DNA of 64,000 bases from Tanytarsus gracilentus (Eukaryota; Arthropoda; Insecta; Diptera; Chironomidae): positions 1,426,001 through 1,490,000 of the forward strand of contig JAXRKN010000039.1 of NCBI GenBank assembly GCA_038502055.1, read 5' to 3'. Numbering within the stretch: the first letter of the stretch is position 1; the number at the start of each line of letters is the position of its first letter. The notes beneath the pieces were generated by a model. That model was not told the DNA's origin. It was given only the letters and a program-made list of their open reading frames with translations, and made no database searches. Position numbers and translations under genes: made by a program. Positions 30,101-42,100 of the stretch are shown here, piece by piece.

Positions 30101-33100
30101 ACAGTCACTAAATACCTTCTTTAATTTATCTCTCTCTTTCCATTCATGCAGGTTCTATTTCGTTCTGGCGTTCTTAATCAGTTGGAAGCGAAGCGTGATG
30201 AACTTTTATCAGATCGCATCATTCAACTGCAAGCATTCAGTCGTGGATATCTGGCTAGAAGACGCGTGGGACAACGACGTGTTCAGGTATGAATAAGAAA
30301 GTTTACAAAATTTAAGCTTAAAAATTCATTGATTCTAGGAATTGGCAGTGCGCTGCATTCAACGAAACGTTCGAGCATTCATGACAGTTCGCGATTGGCC
30401 ATGGTGGCGTTTATTGGTTCGTGTAACGCCACTCTTGAATGTTCATCGTACAGAGGAGCAACTGAAAATTGCCAACGATGAATTAACAGCGCTTAAAGTG
30501 AAGATGGAGAAACTCGAGAACGAGAGAAATTCGCTGAAAACAGATAACTCGAGGATGGAAGCGAAGGTGAGTTAGCGCATGACTTTTACACCCATTCAAT
30601 TTATTAATTGCTTCAAGATATCGATTTCAATGCAACTGCTGTAAATCAATTAATTGCGGGACTCTCTTTGAGTTTTTTTTTAAATTTCTTACATAACTCA
30701 GTGACTTTCAATTAAAATGTGGCATTTTCAATTATCCATTGAATGTATTCTGAGACTCGTGTATAAATTCCGGGGTGGTCTGCTTCGCCACATCGAACAC
30801 CCCAGCTCACAATACCAGCAACTGTCCACCGCTTGTTGGGAAGTTGAATCATTAAAGGGCCTCTAAAAATTTAAATATATTTAAAAAAAACTTTACAAAA
30901 AAATTTTTTCACCCTGAATCGCCTTGACAACTATCGAGTCCGGTAGTTCCAGCACAAACCACGCTATCATGAATTTTATGCGCATACTTTTTCTGGCATT
31001 CACTATTGTTCCAAATCGGCACTGTTACTTCCATCAGAATCGATGAATGCGGTCCCCCATAAAATTGCGTTCCCCAGCCAACAACAATTGCATTTTTACC
31101 CTCCCACGTGTCGCCAGTCGGTGGCAAGCAAATCGGCCAAATGTAAGAATTAAAAACTGCCGGACGGAGAATTTTTAATATTGCAATATCATTCTCGAAT
31201 GTTGCCATATCAAAGTCCGCATGCTGTCGTATTTCCACCACTCGAAAATCTCGCGATCGAGTCTCGTTTGCAGCATCGAATGAATATTCACCGAGGCGAA
31301 CAAACAGTTCTTGAATTCGAATGCGATTTGAGCAATGCGATGCGGACAGAACGTGACGATCTGTGATTAAAACGCCTCCGCAAAATGCACCAGTAGCTTT
31401 GCGAGAACTTATGAGTGCAGCTATCCACGGATATTCTTGTGGATCGGCCGGTCGACCTCCAGTTATTTTTGGGAATTGTTTCGTAGCCACACCACAACCC
31501 CTCTCTTGTTCCTCGTCAGCAACTCTATTGCCATTGTCACTCTCGTCTTGAACTTGCCACGGCTCAACGTGATCATTACCCGATGCCGGAAGATCAATGG
31601 CCATTTGATTGTTGCGTTCCACAATATCATCTGGACAGCAAATGCCAATTGCGCTTCTCTCAATGATGCAGAAATGATCGAAAAATTTCCACAAATTATT
31701 TTTAATTTCACTCGTTTGACAATGAAGTAAATGCTTGCAATGTCCATTTTTTCCAGATGGTGTGATGCATACTTGGTAGTTTTTGTTGGGCTGAGAAAGT
31801 TGAGAGTTATAAGAATTTTCATAGTTTGATTAACATTAAATTTCGTATGTTAAATTTTAAAAATCCAGGAAAAAAATTTAAATAACTTACTTGTCGAAGA
31901 TTCAGTGAAAGTCGCGACTGAGGTGCAACATTGTCGTTCGCTAAAAAGGTTTATTTTTAAAAATCATCGTGCTTAAGTAAAGTTATGCATATCCACACTC
32001 ATCTTGATGTGGCACAAATTTACCTCGTTGAGCACTGCTTGAAGCTATTAAGCTCGCGTAAATAATGACACTGCATGCGGTGAACACGACTAAAGTACTT
32101 CTAAAATTGGCCATCAAATATTGACTCGCTATTTGTAATTATTACTGCAAAAAGATGAAAGCCTTTCACTCGATGCAGAACTATAATTTTTTTAGCAACA
32201 GGAATGTTGCCATACATTTTGATTGTTGCCATACGATTTCCAGCTACAAGAACGTTGCCATACAATCATTGTTGCCATACAATTTTGTTGCCATACAAAT
32301 TTCGAGATTAGAATAAATCACGGGATTAAAGTGTTGTGAAATTGTTGCCATATAAATTGTTGCCATACGATTTTAAAAATGCACCTTTCTCAAAGCAACA
32401 ATTGTTGACAATCTTCATCTTCTTACACTGTTGTGAAAATGTTGTCATACAAGTTGTTGTGAAAATGTTGCCATACAAAATAAATTTAAATATTTTTTTG
32501 TTGTGAAATTGTTGACATATAAATTGTTGCAGAATTGTTGCCATACGATTTTAAAAATGCACCTTTCTCAAAGCAACAATTGTTGACAATCTTCATCTTC
32601 TTATACTGTTGTGAAACTGTTGTCATACACTATGTTGTGAAAATGTTGCCATACAATATGTTGTGAAAGTGTTGCCATACAAAATAAATTTAAAATTTTT
32701 TTGTTGTGAAATTGTTGCCATATAAATTGTTGCAGAATTGTTGCTTTGCAAAATGTTGTGAAATTGTTATCATACAAAATGTTGTGAAAATGTTGTCATA
32801 CAAGTTGTTGTGAAAATGTTGCCATACAAAATAAATTTAAATATTTTTTTGTTGCGAAAATGTTGTCATACAAAATGTTGTGAAATTGTTGCCATACAAA
32901 ATGTTGTGAAATTGTTGCCATACAAAATAAATTTAAAATTTTTTCGTGTTGCCAAAATGTTGTCATACCAAATGTTGTCATACCAAATGTTGCGGAATTG
33001 TTGCCATACAAAATAAATTTAAATATTTTTTTGTTGCGAAAATGTTGTCATACAAAATGTTGTGAAATTGTTGCCAAACAAAATGTTGTGAAATTGTTGC

Positions 33101-36100
33101 CATACCAAATGTTGCGGAATTGTTGCCATACAAAATAAATTTAAAATTTTTTCGTGTTGTTCATAATATTATATAAAACCGGTGACTTGCAATGAACTTA
33201 ATGATTTTTATTTATATTCAGGTATATAATATTATTACAAAATATATTTAGTAAAAAGAGAATGAATAAAAACAAGTGGGTGCCCGGTACGTGAGAAAAA
33301 CTGCATTTTAAACAATTCATCTGTTAGGGTTATTTGTCTTTTTTTTCCTGTTTATAATTTATGTATTAAAAAGTTCACATTATTTTATCTGGCTGACGTA
33401 CTAAACCAGTGTTTTGCTGTTACTGACAGTTTTATTCTTAAACCTTTTTAAGAATCTATCCACTTCACATTGGGGTGAAAATATTGAAAAATAACGACAA
33501 AAATCAAATTTCGAAAGTGAGACTTGCAATGATATGATCCATTAAAATAATTCTTTGACACTTGCTCTATTAGGTTCCACTCTTATTTTTTCCTTAAAAG
33601 AGTAAGAAAGCATCCAAAATAAGCTGCACAGTTGAACCCGATTGAGGTTTCAAAAAATAACCTTTTTCTATTTCTTTTTATTTTAATAACTTTTTGTCCA
33701 ATGAAGTCAAACTGAGGGTTAATCTTTGCAGAAAAATAACAAAATTTTTCAAATAAATTTTGAGAATTGACATTTCAATGCAGGTAGTGCCTCTAAATCG
33801 TGTTCGAAAAATGCACAATCACGCATCCACTAAAAGTACTCTACAGTTAGTGGAACCAAATAGAACAATTATGTAAGACTAGATCCTGGTAGAGAAGATA
33901 TATGGCAACAAGAATAGTACTGGTTATGCCCGCCCCTTCGCGCCCCTAAGAGGGTTGTTTTCAGTTTGAAAATTACTGATTTTGTATGGGAATACATGAA
34001 AATTAGTTTTGATTAAAAGTAACCTTTGATTTTTATAGAAATAAAAAAACCTTAATGGTCAATGGAGTGATCGTATCCATTTTAAAAATATTGTTTTAAA
34101 ACATTTATGTGTGCATTGTTCTTAAATTAGACCTCTGGTTGCGTGAAAACTTATTTTAAGTGGTTTAAAAATGAAATTAAGCATGATGCAAAAACGTAGT
34201 CAAAGATGAGCAGAGGACGGACTCTAGAGATATTTTTTGGAGCCTAACTAGAATATAATGATTTTTAAGAATTTTAACGTCAAATGAAGTCATTTTAACA
34301 GTTTTGTCGTTTTTTGAAGTACTTTCACCCCAATGTGCACTTGTGTGTTTCTCTTTTTTTCGAGAGTGCATTTATAAATAGTATCAGATTGTTCATCATA
34401 ATTTATCTTGTCTCTCCCATCCTAAACTTCTGGTTATACTGCTGACTAATGATAATGATAATGATAATAACGATTGGGTCGCCTCGCAAGTTTTTAAACT
34501 TGGACAGACGCAAACCAGCGCAGCTTCCGTCCTTACCGTAGTTCTCGCGTCGGATACGCTACGACTCAAGAATTGCCCCTAGATGAATAGGGAAGATAAC
34601 CCTATACATCCGGCGATCGAATTACGCCCATTCGTGGTCTATGTGGAGTAAGCAGGGAGCGGTGCCAAACGGAAAAACGAGAGGCTGCTTTTATAGTCCT
34701 GCTGTCCCCCGAAATATAATAATAAATAATATGACATTTAGAGCAAGCAAGAGCTGAAAGTTCATCGCTATGATCTTTCTGTCTGCATTGCTTTTAGGGA
34801 TTGGAATAGTTTGCATGCAAACCAACCGCTCCCGCGAAACTGTGAAAACAGCTGTTTGAACATAGAATAACATTGCATCAAAGCATAAACAAACTATGAC
34901 ATAAAAATTAACCACATCGTCCTCAGCTTGTCTAATCAACTATGCTGGTTTAGTTGGATACCAACGATATTATATTCAAATAATCAAAATTCGTGAACAA
35001 AATAAAAGATCCAGTAACATCCAGTTAAAATTTAAACTTCCAGTTTGGAGGAGAAAATGAGAGGATTTTTTCAGTAAAGCTTCAATATGAAGCATGAGCT
35101 CAGTTAAGCACCGAATGCTTAAAGTTAAAGCGAGAAGGAGCGACATTTTAAAACAAAATTGAATGAAAAATTATTTCCCTTGTAAATTACAAGTTGTAAT
35201 ACAAAAAAATATTCTCATATTTACTCGCTCATTCTCGCTTCTTATCTGAATTATCGATGTAAACTCGATATGTTTGAGTTGGAGGAGATGACGACGAAGA
35301 TGTTGTTAACATTTGAAAACTAATAATTTGCGAGAAACACTTAAATTAACAAAAATTAAAAAATTTAAATGTAAACACGATGTCGAGGTGCATGGAACTT
35401 TCTTCTGGTTATACTGCTGACTAATGTAACTTAAATTACTCAAATGGTGCTTTCTCGCAATCATAAGTAAATAAAAGTTACTCATCATTCTAAGAAATGG
35501 GCATTATTGGCACTTTACTCTGGTCTGATTACACGTGTATATAATATATAAGAATGAAAAAAGGGGTAGGACATTTTGCCCTCACCCAAAATCCGAGGGT
35601 ATGGGTAAAAAAATATAGTTCAAGGCAAATTGCCCACAGATTTGACTATGGCAACAATTTCACAACACTTTGTATGGCAACAATTCCGCAACACGACAAA
35701 ATTTTAAATTTATTTTGTATGGCAACAATTTCGCAACAATTTATATGACAACATTTTCGCAACAAAAAATATTTAAAAATTATTTCGTATGGCAACAATT
35801 CCACAACATTTTGTAAGGCAACAATTCCGCAACATTTTGTATGACAACAATTTCACAACACGACAAAATTTTAAATTTATTTTGTATGGCAACAATTCCG
35901 CAACATATTATATGACAACATTTTCACAACAGCGTAAGAAGATGAAGATTGTCAACAATTGTTGCTTTGAGAAAGGTGCATTTTTAAAATCGTATGGCAA
36001 CAATTCTGCAACATAGTATATGACAACATTTTCACAACAAAAAAATATTTAAATTTATTTTGTATGGCAACATTTTCACAACAACTTGTATGACAACATT

Positions 36101-39100
36101 TTCACAACAGTGTAAGAAGATGAAGATTGTCAACAATTGTTGCTTTGAGAAAGGTGCATTTTTAAAATCGTATGGCAACAATTCTGCAACAATTTATATG
36201 GCAACAATTTCACAACACTTTAATCCCGTGATTTATTCTAATCTCGAAATTTGTATGGCAACAAAATTGTATGGCAACAATGATTTGTATGGCAACGTTC
36301 TTGTGACAACAATCCTGTTGCTAAAAAAATTAAAGTCGATGCAGACTTCTGCTGTCGATAATTATTTGACATCAACTAACGCGAAAAAATTAAATTAAAT
36401 GTTTTGCATGCATGCGGAGAGAGAGTTTGAAATTGATAAGGAATGACATTATTTCATATTTGTCATTGTCCCACATAAAAATAATGTGTGAATTTTTGTA
36501 TGAGGGAGAAAAATTTTAAATTACTAGAAATTTTGGAATTTCTTACTTTTTTAACGGCTCAAAAAAATGTAATTTAAAATTTATTATAAATCCAATTAAG
36601 CTCAAAATCGAGTCTTATTTAGAAGCAATAATGTAATGCAATTTAATATTATCTTGTGCAATATCATAACTTTACATTGTTCGCATCAAGATCTTGACTT
36701 CACGCTTTCATAGCTGTGCAAAACGACCGAACAGAGAAAAGGAAAATGAATTTAACTGACCTACAGCAATGAAGCTATCGATATGATGTCGGTAGATTGT
36801 AAAATTACACGTTTTTTGATCACCATGTAAAAGTAATATTTCGTATAAATGCCACAACAAGGGATTATTAAAAAAGGCAGAAAATTGCAAGCCGTTGACG
36901 ATTTAATTGATATCATTTTTTATTATGAGAGCTTTTGCATTTGAAATGAATTAAAATCGATGTGTGCGCGATGCAAGATAAGCGCGGCAACAAGTTCGTG
37001 ATTGAAAACTGCCTTAAGGCTAAATTTTATTGCGAAAATATTCAGGAAATGCCAGATTTCATGTTTGCATTATGTCATGTTGATCTTTTCTTTTCTTTTT
37101 TGAGTCGAAAATATTTTGGCGCTCTGAGAATTTTTTTCTTAAAGAGAGGAAGTGAAATAGTTGGAAAAATTCCAACAGAGCTTTATCATTTTTTTGAATG
37201 AATTTTTTGTGTTGTGATAAATTTCAAAAAATTAATGAAGCTTTAAAAAATATTAAAAATTTTAATTTAAAAAAAAGCTATGAAAAAAAATTATTTATGT
37301 TTGCCAAAAGACGAAAACTTGAAAAATCGCGACACGATTGCACAACAATCGGACAATAATTAGATAAAAAATGAGCGGCGCATGAGGGAGGAGGTGAAAG
37401 AGGCCATTAGAGACAATTAATCATAAAACGCTTGAATTACACTCGAGAGCAAAAAAGAGCGAATAATTAATGACCTTTCGCTCTATTGAACATATTGCAA
37501 AATCATGTCCAAATCACTTTGGTTTGTTCCTCTCTCACATGTCCATTTTTTTTGATAGACATTTGAAAGAGAAGTTGAGCCATGTTATTATTATTATGTG
37601 TGCGTTCATACCACGGTGTGCGGTTCTGATAAAGCACTTAAGGAGAGAAACTTTCACTTTTATTAAATTGCTGATCTTTTGACTAGCGAGCATCGCTTTT
37701 TGCGATCATATGGTGCAGAGCTAAATAATGGAAAGTTATACAATTCGCATATGGCGATGCGCGATATGAAAAAAATGCACTTGAGAGCGAGAGTGTGAGA
37801 ATTTATAGACATACCAAGCGTGTCTGTTGCACCATTGACCTTGCATTAGCTCTGCGCGAGACTACGATAAATCGCTCGACGGGCGTCATATCTAAATGCC
37901 GGGGATCATCCCATCATTCTTGAAATTACACAGCGGACACTTTAATTAAATTAATCGACTGTTAATATTTTCGCGAATTTTTATTTTCACACATTTTAAA
38001 AAAAAAAAAAATTTGAGAGACCTTTTTTTATTTATTTTCATTTTTTGTTGGGAAATATTGAGAGAAAATTTTCTTCTCGGGAAAGTTTAAAAATTATTAA
38101 AATCTTAGAGAAATTAAGAAATTTTTAGTGAAAATTTTTCAACTTTTTAATTTCGACAATATTCAATTATGGATTTTTGGATTTGCTGTATTTTGTTGAA
38201 TTATTTTAAGTCTCCCAATTTTTGTCCTCATCTCGAAATTTTCTCTCTCGCCACTTGTCGGACGCACTGCAACTTGACTCGCCGACGATCATCATTTAAC
38301 ATTTTAAAATTTTATTTACACGATCGTGAAAACTTCTCATGCAGTGTGTGCGCAGATTTTCTTCCTCAATTCTCATTCGGACCTGTGAGGAAAAATATTT
38401 TAAATATACATTTTCAGTCTCTTCGTTGCTTCCGTTAGAAAAGCACAACAAGTGCGTCCGATTGTCACGAAAAGTAAAAAATAAAAAATATTGTGATGAT
38501 GAAAAAGTATTAATTAACGCGACTTTTCGGGTTGACAGTGAAAATTCGGCCTCAAAAAAATTATTCACAATTAGTCAGAGCTAAAATATTTTCCATAACA
38601 GTTGGTGGAAAATAAATGATTTTGTATAAAAATATTTTGATATCATAAAAATTGCGTAACATGCGATAAAAAATTAAAACTGATGCCACACTCACCATCA
38701 GTGTCCATGATGAATGAACTTCATCCAGTTTCGCCAAGGCTCGCCGCACTTCCTCCACGCCGACAAAGACCGTCTCGTCCTCAAATTCGACCTTTTGTCG
38801 ATGAGCCAGCTGTTCCATCAATAAGTCTCCCACCCAAACCCCTCATTCGCTCTCCAAAAGCACAGAATGGTCGCCTTCGAATTCCTTACGTCAAATCACG
38901 CACCGAAGACCTTAATGATCGTCGAAGTATGTCGCACGAGTCATCCTACGTTTCTCGATCACCATCGCCAGCTTACTCACATTCTACTAATCGCAGTGGA
39001 TCATCACTCAGCAATTATGACAGCATGACAGACACCACCAGATCACACTCCACGCCTCGAAGACAATTTCCCCAAACTTACACCGATCACTCACTCGATG

Positions 39101-42100
39101 TCCATGAATATTACAAAATGGAACAATCGCCAGTTGTGTACGATGCTAATTTATCTTTTGTTCTGGGTGTAAAGCAGCCACTTAGGCAATCTTTAAGAGC
39201 ATCACCTGCTCATTCGGAACGATCTACAGCGTCGAACTTTTTGAGTGATCAAATTACCAAATTTCTTAAAAGAACTGATCACGTTATGGAAGAATGGTCG
39301 GCGATGGGTCGAAAGAAAGGAGATACTGTGAGTTATATCGAGAGGATGCGCGAAGAAAATGGAGAAAGTCAAAATGGCCTTGGAAAGTCAAAGAGTGCAG
39401 CGAATATTCTAGTCAGAGGATTTCAATTGATTAGAGATCAACCGTCGTCACTTCGACGATCGTGCTCGCGTGATATTCCAAGAGAAATTAATGGACAGAA
39501 TGAGACTGATGATGATGATAGAACTACCGTATGTGATGATGAGGTAAAATTTAAATGATTTTGGCGGTCGGTCGTTCACATTACTTTGTGTGAATTCTAT
39601 AATATATAAAAGTTTTATTTGACGCTGGTGTCGTTAAAAGTATTTTTCAAAGCTCGGAAAATTGAGGGTGAATTTTTCCTGAAATTTAATTGAACGTGAA
39701 TGTTCAACCTCAAAATGTGTAAATATTTATAAATTAAATGCTGACCTGCTTTTTGACACGCGTTTAAATATTTATTTGAAAAATTGTTTTAAATGTCGCA
39801 TGTAAGGAAATTGTGGATTTTAATCTCAAGATTTTAATTTGATTAATCTCAAGATTTAATTTTATATCGGAGGATTAAATTAAGTTTAAATCTTTAAACT
39901 AGCTAAAATGCCAATTTCTCACCCCATCCATCCATCACTTCAAACGGAAGTGTTAACATGACTGGATGAAAGGCAAAATTAGAATTATTAATAAATATGG
40001 GATCCGACAGAAAATATCACATGTTACACAAGTAGGTGTGTCACTCTACGCGGGTGATTTATGCCAAATATTTTGTCTTTAAATGTTCGATGTGAGAAAA
40101 TTTTTAATTATAAACAAAATGTCACAAAAAAGCAACACATAGATACTAGCTAATGTTTTGAGTTTATTTTTATATATAGGCGGCTTTTGTACATATATTG
40201 AGATGACTCATATCTCGCTCGAGTGATGAAAATTTTAATAATCCATATCGATTGTATAAGAAGATTATTCACAGAAGAGAGTCTTCACTCTCGCACTAAA
40301 GTGCCAAAAGTCATTTCCGAATAATTAAATAAACTTTACGCTTCTGTTTTATTATTCTCTGGCATTTTTGTCGATCTTTTTGTTTTGTTTGCCAAAATTA
40401 TGAAATTTTTACAATCTGAAGAAATGAAGGATAGAATAAAAGTGTACCGCCCTTGCAACATAAAATTTATATTGGCATTAAAATTTTTATTCTTGATTTT
40501 GAAAATTAAAATGTTGAAACTCCTTTCAGTATTTATCATAAAATCTTTTTTAAGATAAAAAAATTTAATTAAGGAAATCTAATGTCATAAAAAAATTTTT
40601 CAACATCAATAAAAACTTTCCAACAAGTAAAATAACTAAAATCGAAATCATCGGGAAAAATATCATTAAAAAATTTAATTTTGGAACGATTCCAACGTGG
40701 AAAGAAATTTGTAATTTTCTCTAGCGGCTAATTGATGCATCAGCAAGCAATCGCGATGTGGAAGTGGCTTTGATTAATTGCATTAAAGTAAATCGAGAAG
40801 ATTTATTGTCACACACATAAAATCAGCCAGAAGCCAGCACTGAAAGTTGAGATAGTTGCGATATCGTACGATCGTCTTGCTCTAATTTTATTTTAATTGT
40901 ACAGGAATCAAGTTACACATATGCAAACATACTGACACTGCTGTCTGTATGTGAAAGGGCTATAAATAAAATATTTTCTTTCTCATTCTTTGCGTAATTT
41001 TATTTAGCAAAATCTATTAGATGAAAAATTGCACCCAAGTGACGATAAATTCATTTCGACTAAACTGTTGCTGAAATATTTTATTGACTTGTAACAAATT
41101 TATGTCAATGCAAAAATATTTTTCGCTCGCATATGGAAGGAATTTTATAATTTGTTTTAATGACAACCAACCAAGTTGTGCCTTTTGCGCTAACAAACAA
41201 ATATTATTTGTCATGGGGGGTGGACACATGTTAATTTATTAAGTTGAATGTTAATATGTTATAAAATTTTCAATGAGTTTACTTGAACAAATTTGAAAAA
41301 CTTTCCATCTCTTGCAAACCCATTAAAATAATTTTAAACGACATTTTTGTTTACCAACGATCTTTTGCGATCTTATTTCACGATAATGCAAAACAATTTA
41401 ATTTTTCTTTCCCCAAAAATTTCATCTCGACGCCAGCGATGAGAGAAACGGGGAAAATTAAATTAACATTTAATGAAAATTTATCGATATCACAAATTTT
41501 TTTCTCCTCGCCTCACGAGTTACAAATTGTGCGGTAATTTTGATCTTTCATAAATATGCAAATTTGTAAATTGCATTTTCATCTGAATCAACTGGATTAA
41601 ACTGGTGGCGCTGATGGTTCTTTTGAACTCTAAGTGAGAAATTTATTTGAGAGAATGCCAAGGGAAATATTTTTATGAGTTTTTATGGGTGTTTAATTAT
41701 TTATCATAACATCTCTGATATGGTTGTGCGCTATTTGCTGAACAAGTTTATTTAATTTAGAGTTATCATGATGAGATCGTTGTACATTTGAAAAAAATAC
41801 TCTGAAATGTAGCTAAATTTCCTGCAAATTTTTTAATTCAAAAATGTTTAACGGCTAAATTAGATTTAAATTTACTTAGAAAAAAGCGGAGATAAATTTA
41901 TTTAGGTTGCACGGTAGAAAATAAACAAGCTTCAAGTAAATTTTAGAGGGCAACAATTAAAGAGAGCATTTCGAGCGTTAACAGCAGTTACTTCAGAATT
42001 TCATTATGACGGAAGTTATAACGTTAGTCAGGGTGTGTAAGAATTTATTCAATTAATAATTATTATCCAGTGAAAACATGAAAATCCTTCAATTTTTACT

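Larger units (their letters stand above)
16765..30151 (+). other. Mhcl intron 4 (13.4 kb), host of a nested gene and an alternative exon
   Basis: Phase-0 intron between motor and IQ exons (donor GTGAGT, acceptor ATTCATGCAG). It contains an antisense secreted-peptide gene (18956-19324) and a large alternative first exon (25361-26899). The rest (16765-18950, 19430-25300, 26940-30150) is AT-rich and without convincing genes. The open frame at 22520-22792 (Lys/Arg/Asp-rich, 90 aa) has no recognisable feature and may be part of a 5' untranslated leader for the exon at 25361. A short GA dinucleotide run is at 22342-22358. Confidence 0.65.
32180..36336. mobile_element. Foldback-like DNA transposon, 4157 bp, non-autonomous
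   Basis: Both ends carry the inverted terminus ACT(A/T)TAATTTTTTTAGC followed by AACAGG, matching at 22 of 23 positions. Each end continues into a long arm (left about 32180-33165, right about 35640-36336) made of degenerate tandem copies of a roughly 25-bp unit around TTGCCATACAAAATGTTGTG on the left and its complement on the right. The arms are inverted copies of each other, flanked by an exact 9-bp duplication. Long inverted arms built of short tandem repeats plus a 9-bp target duplication define the Foldback class known from Drosophila. The middle (33170-35630) has no transposase frame, so mobility would need an enzyme from elsewhere. Confidence 0.88.

Noticed and set aside
32326..33016. 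Open frames reading repeated MATI/YGNN/HTKC motifs on both strands
   Set aside because: They are translations of the Foldback tandem repeats, not genes.
32180..36336. CRISPR-like array because of regularly spaced short repeats
   Set aside because: Repeats are degenerate, without unique spacers, form inverted arms with a target duplication, and the genome is eukaryotic.
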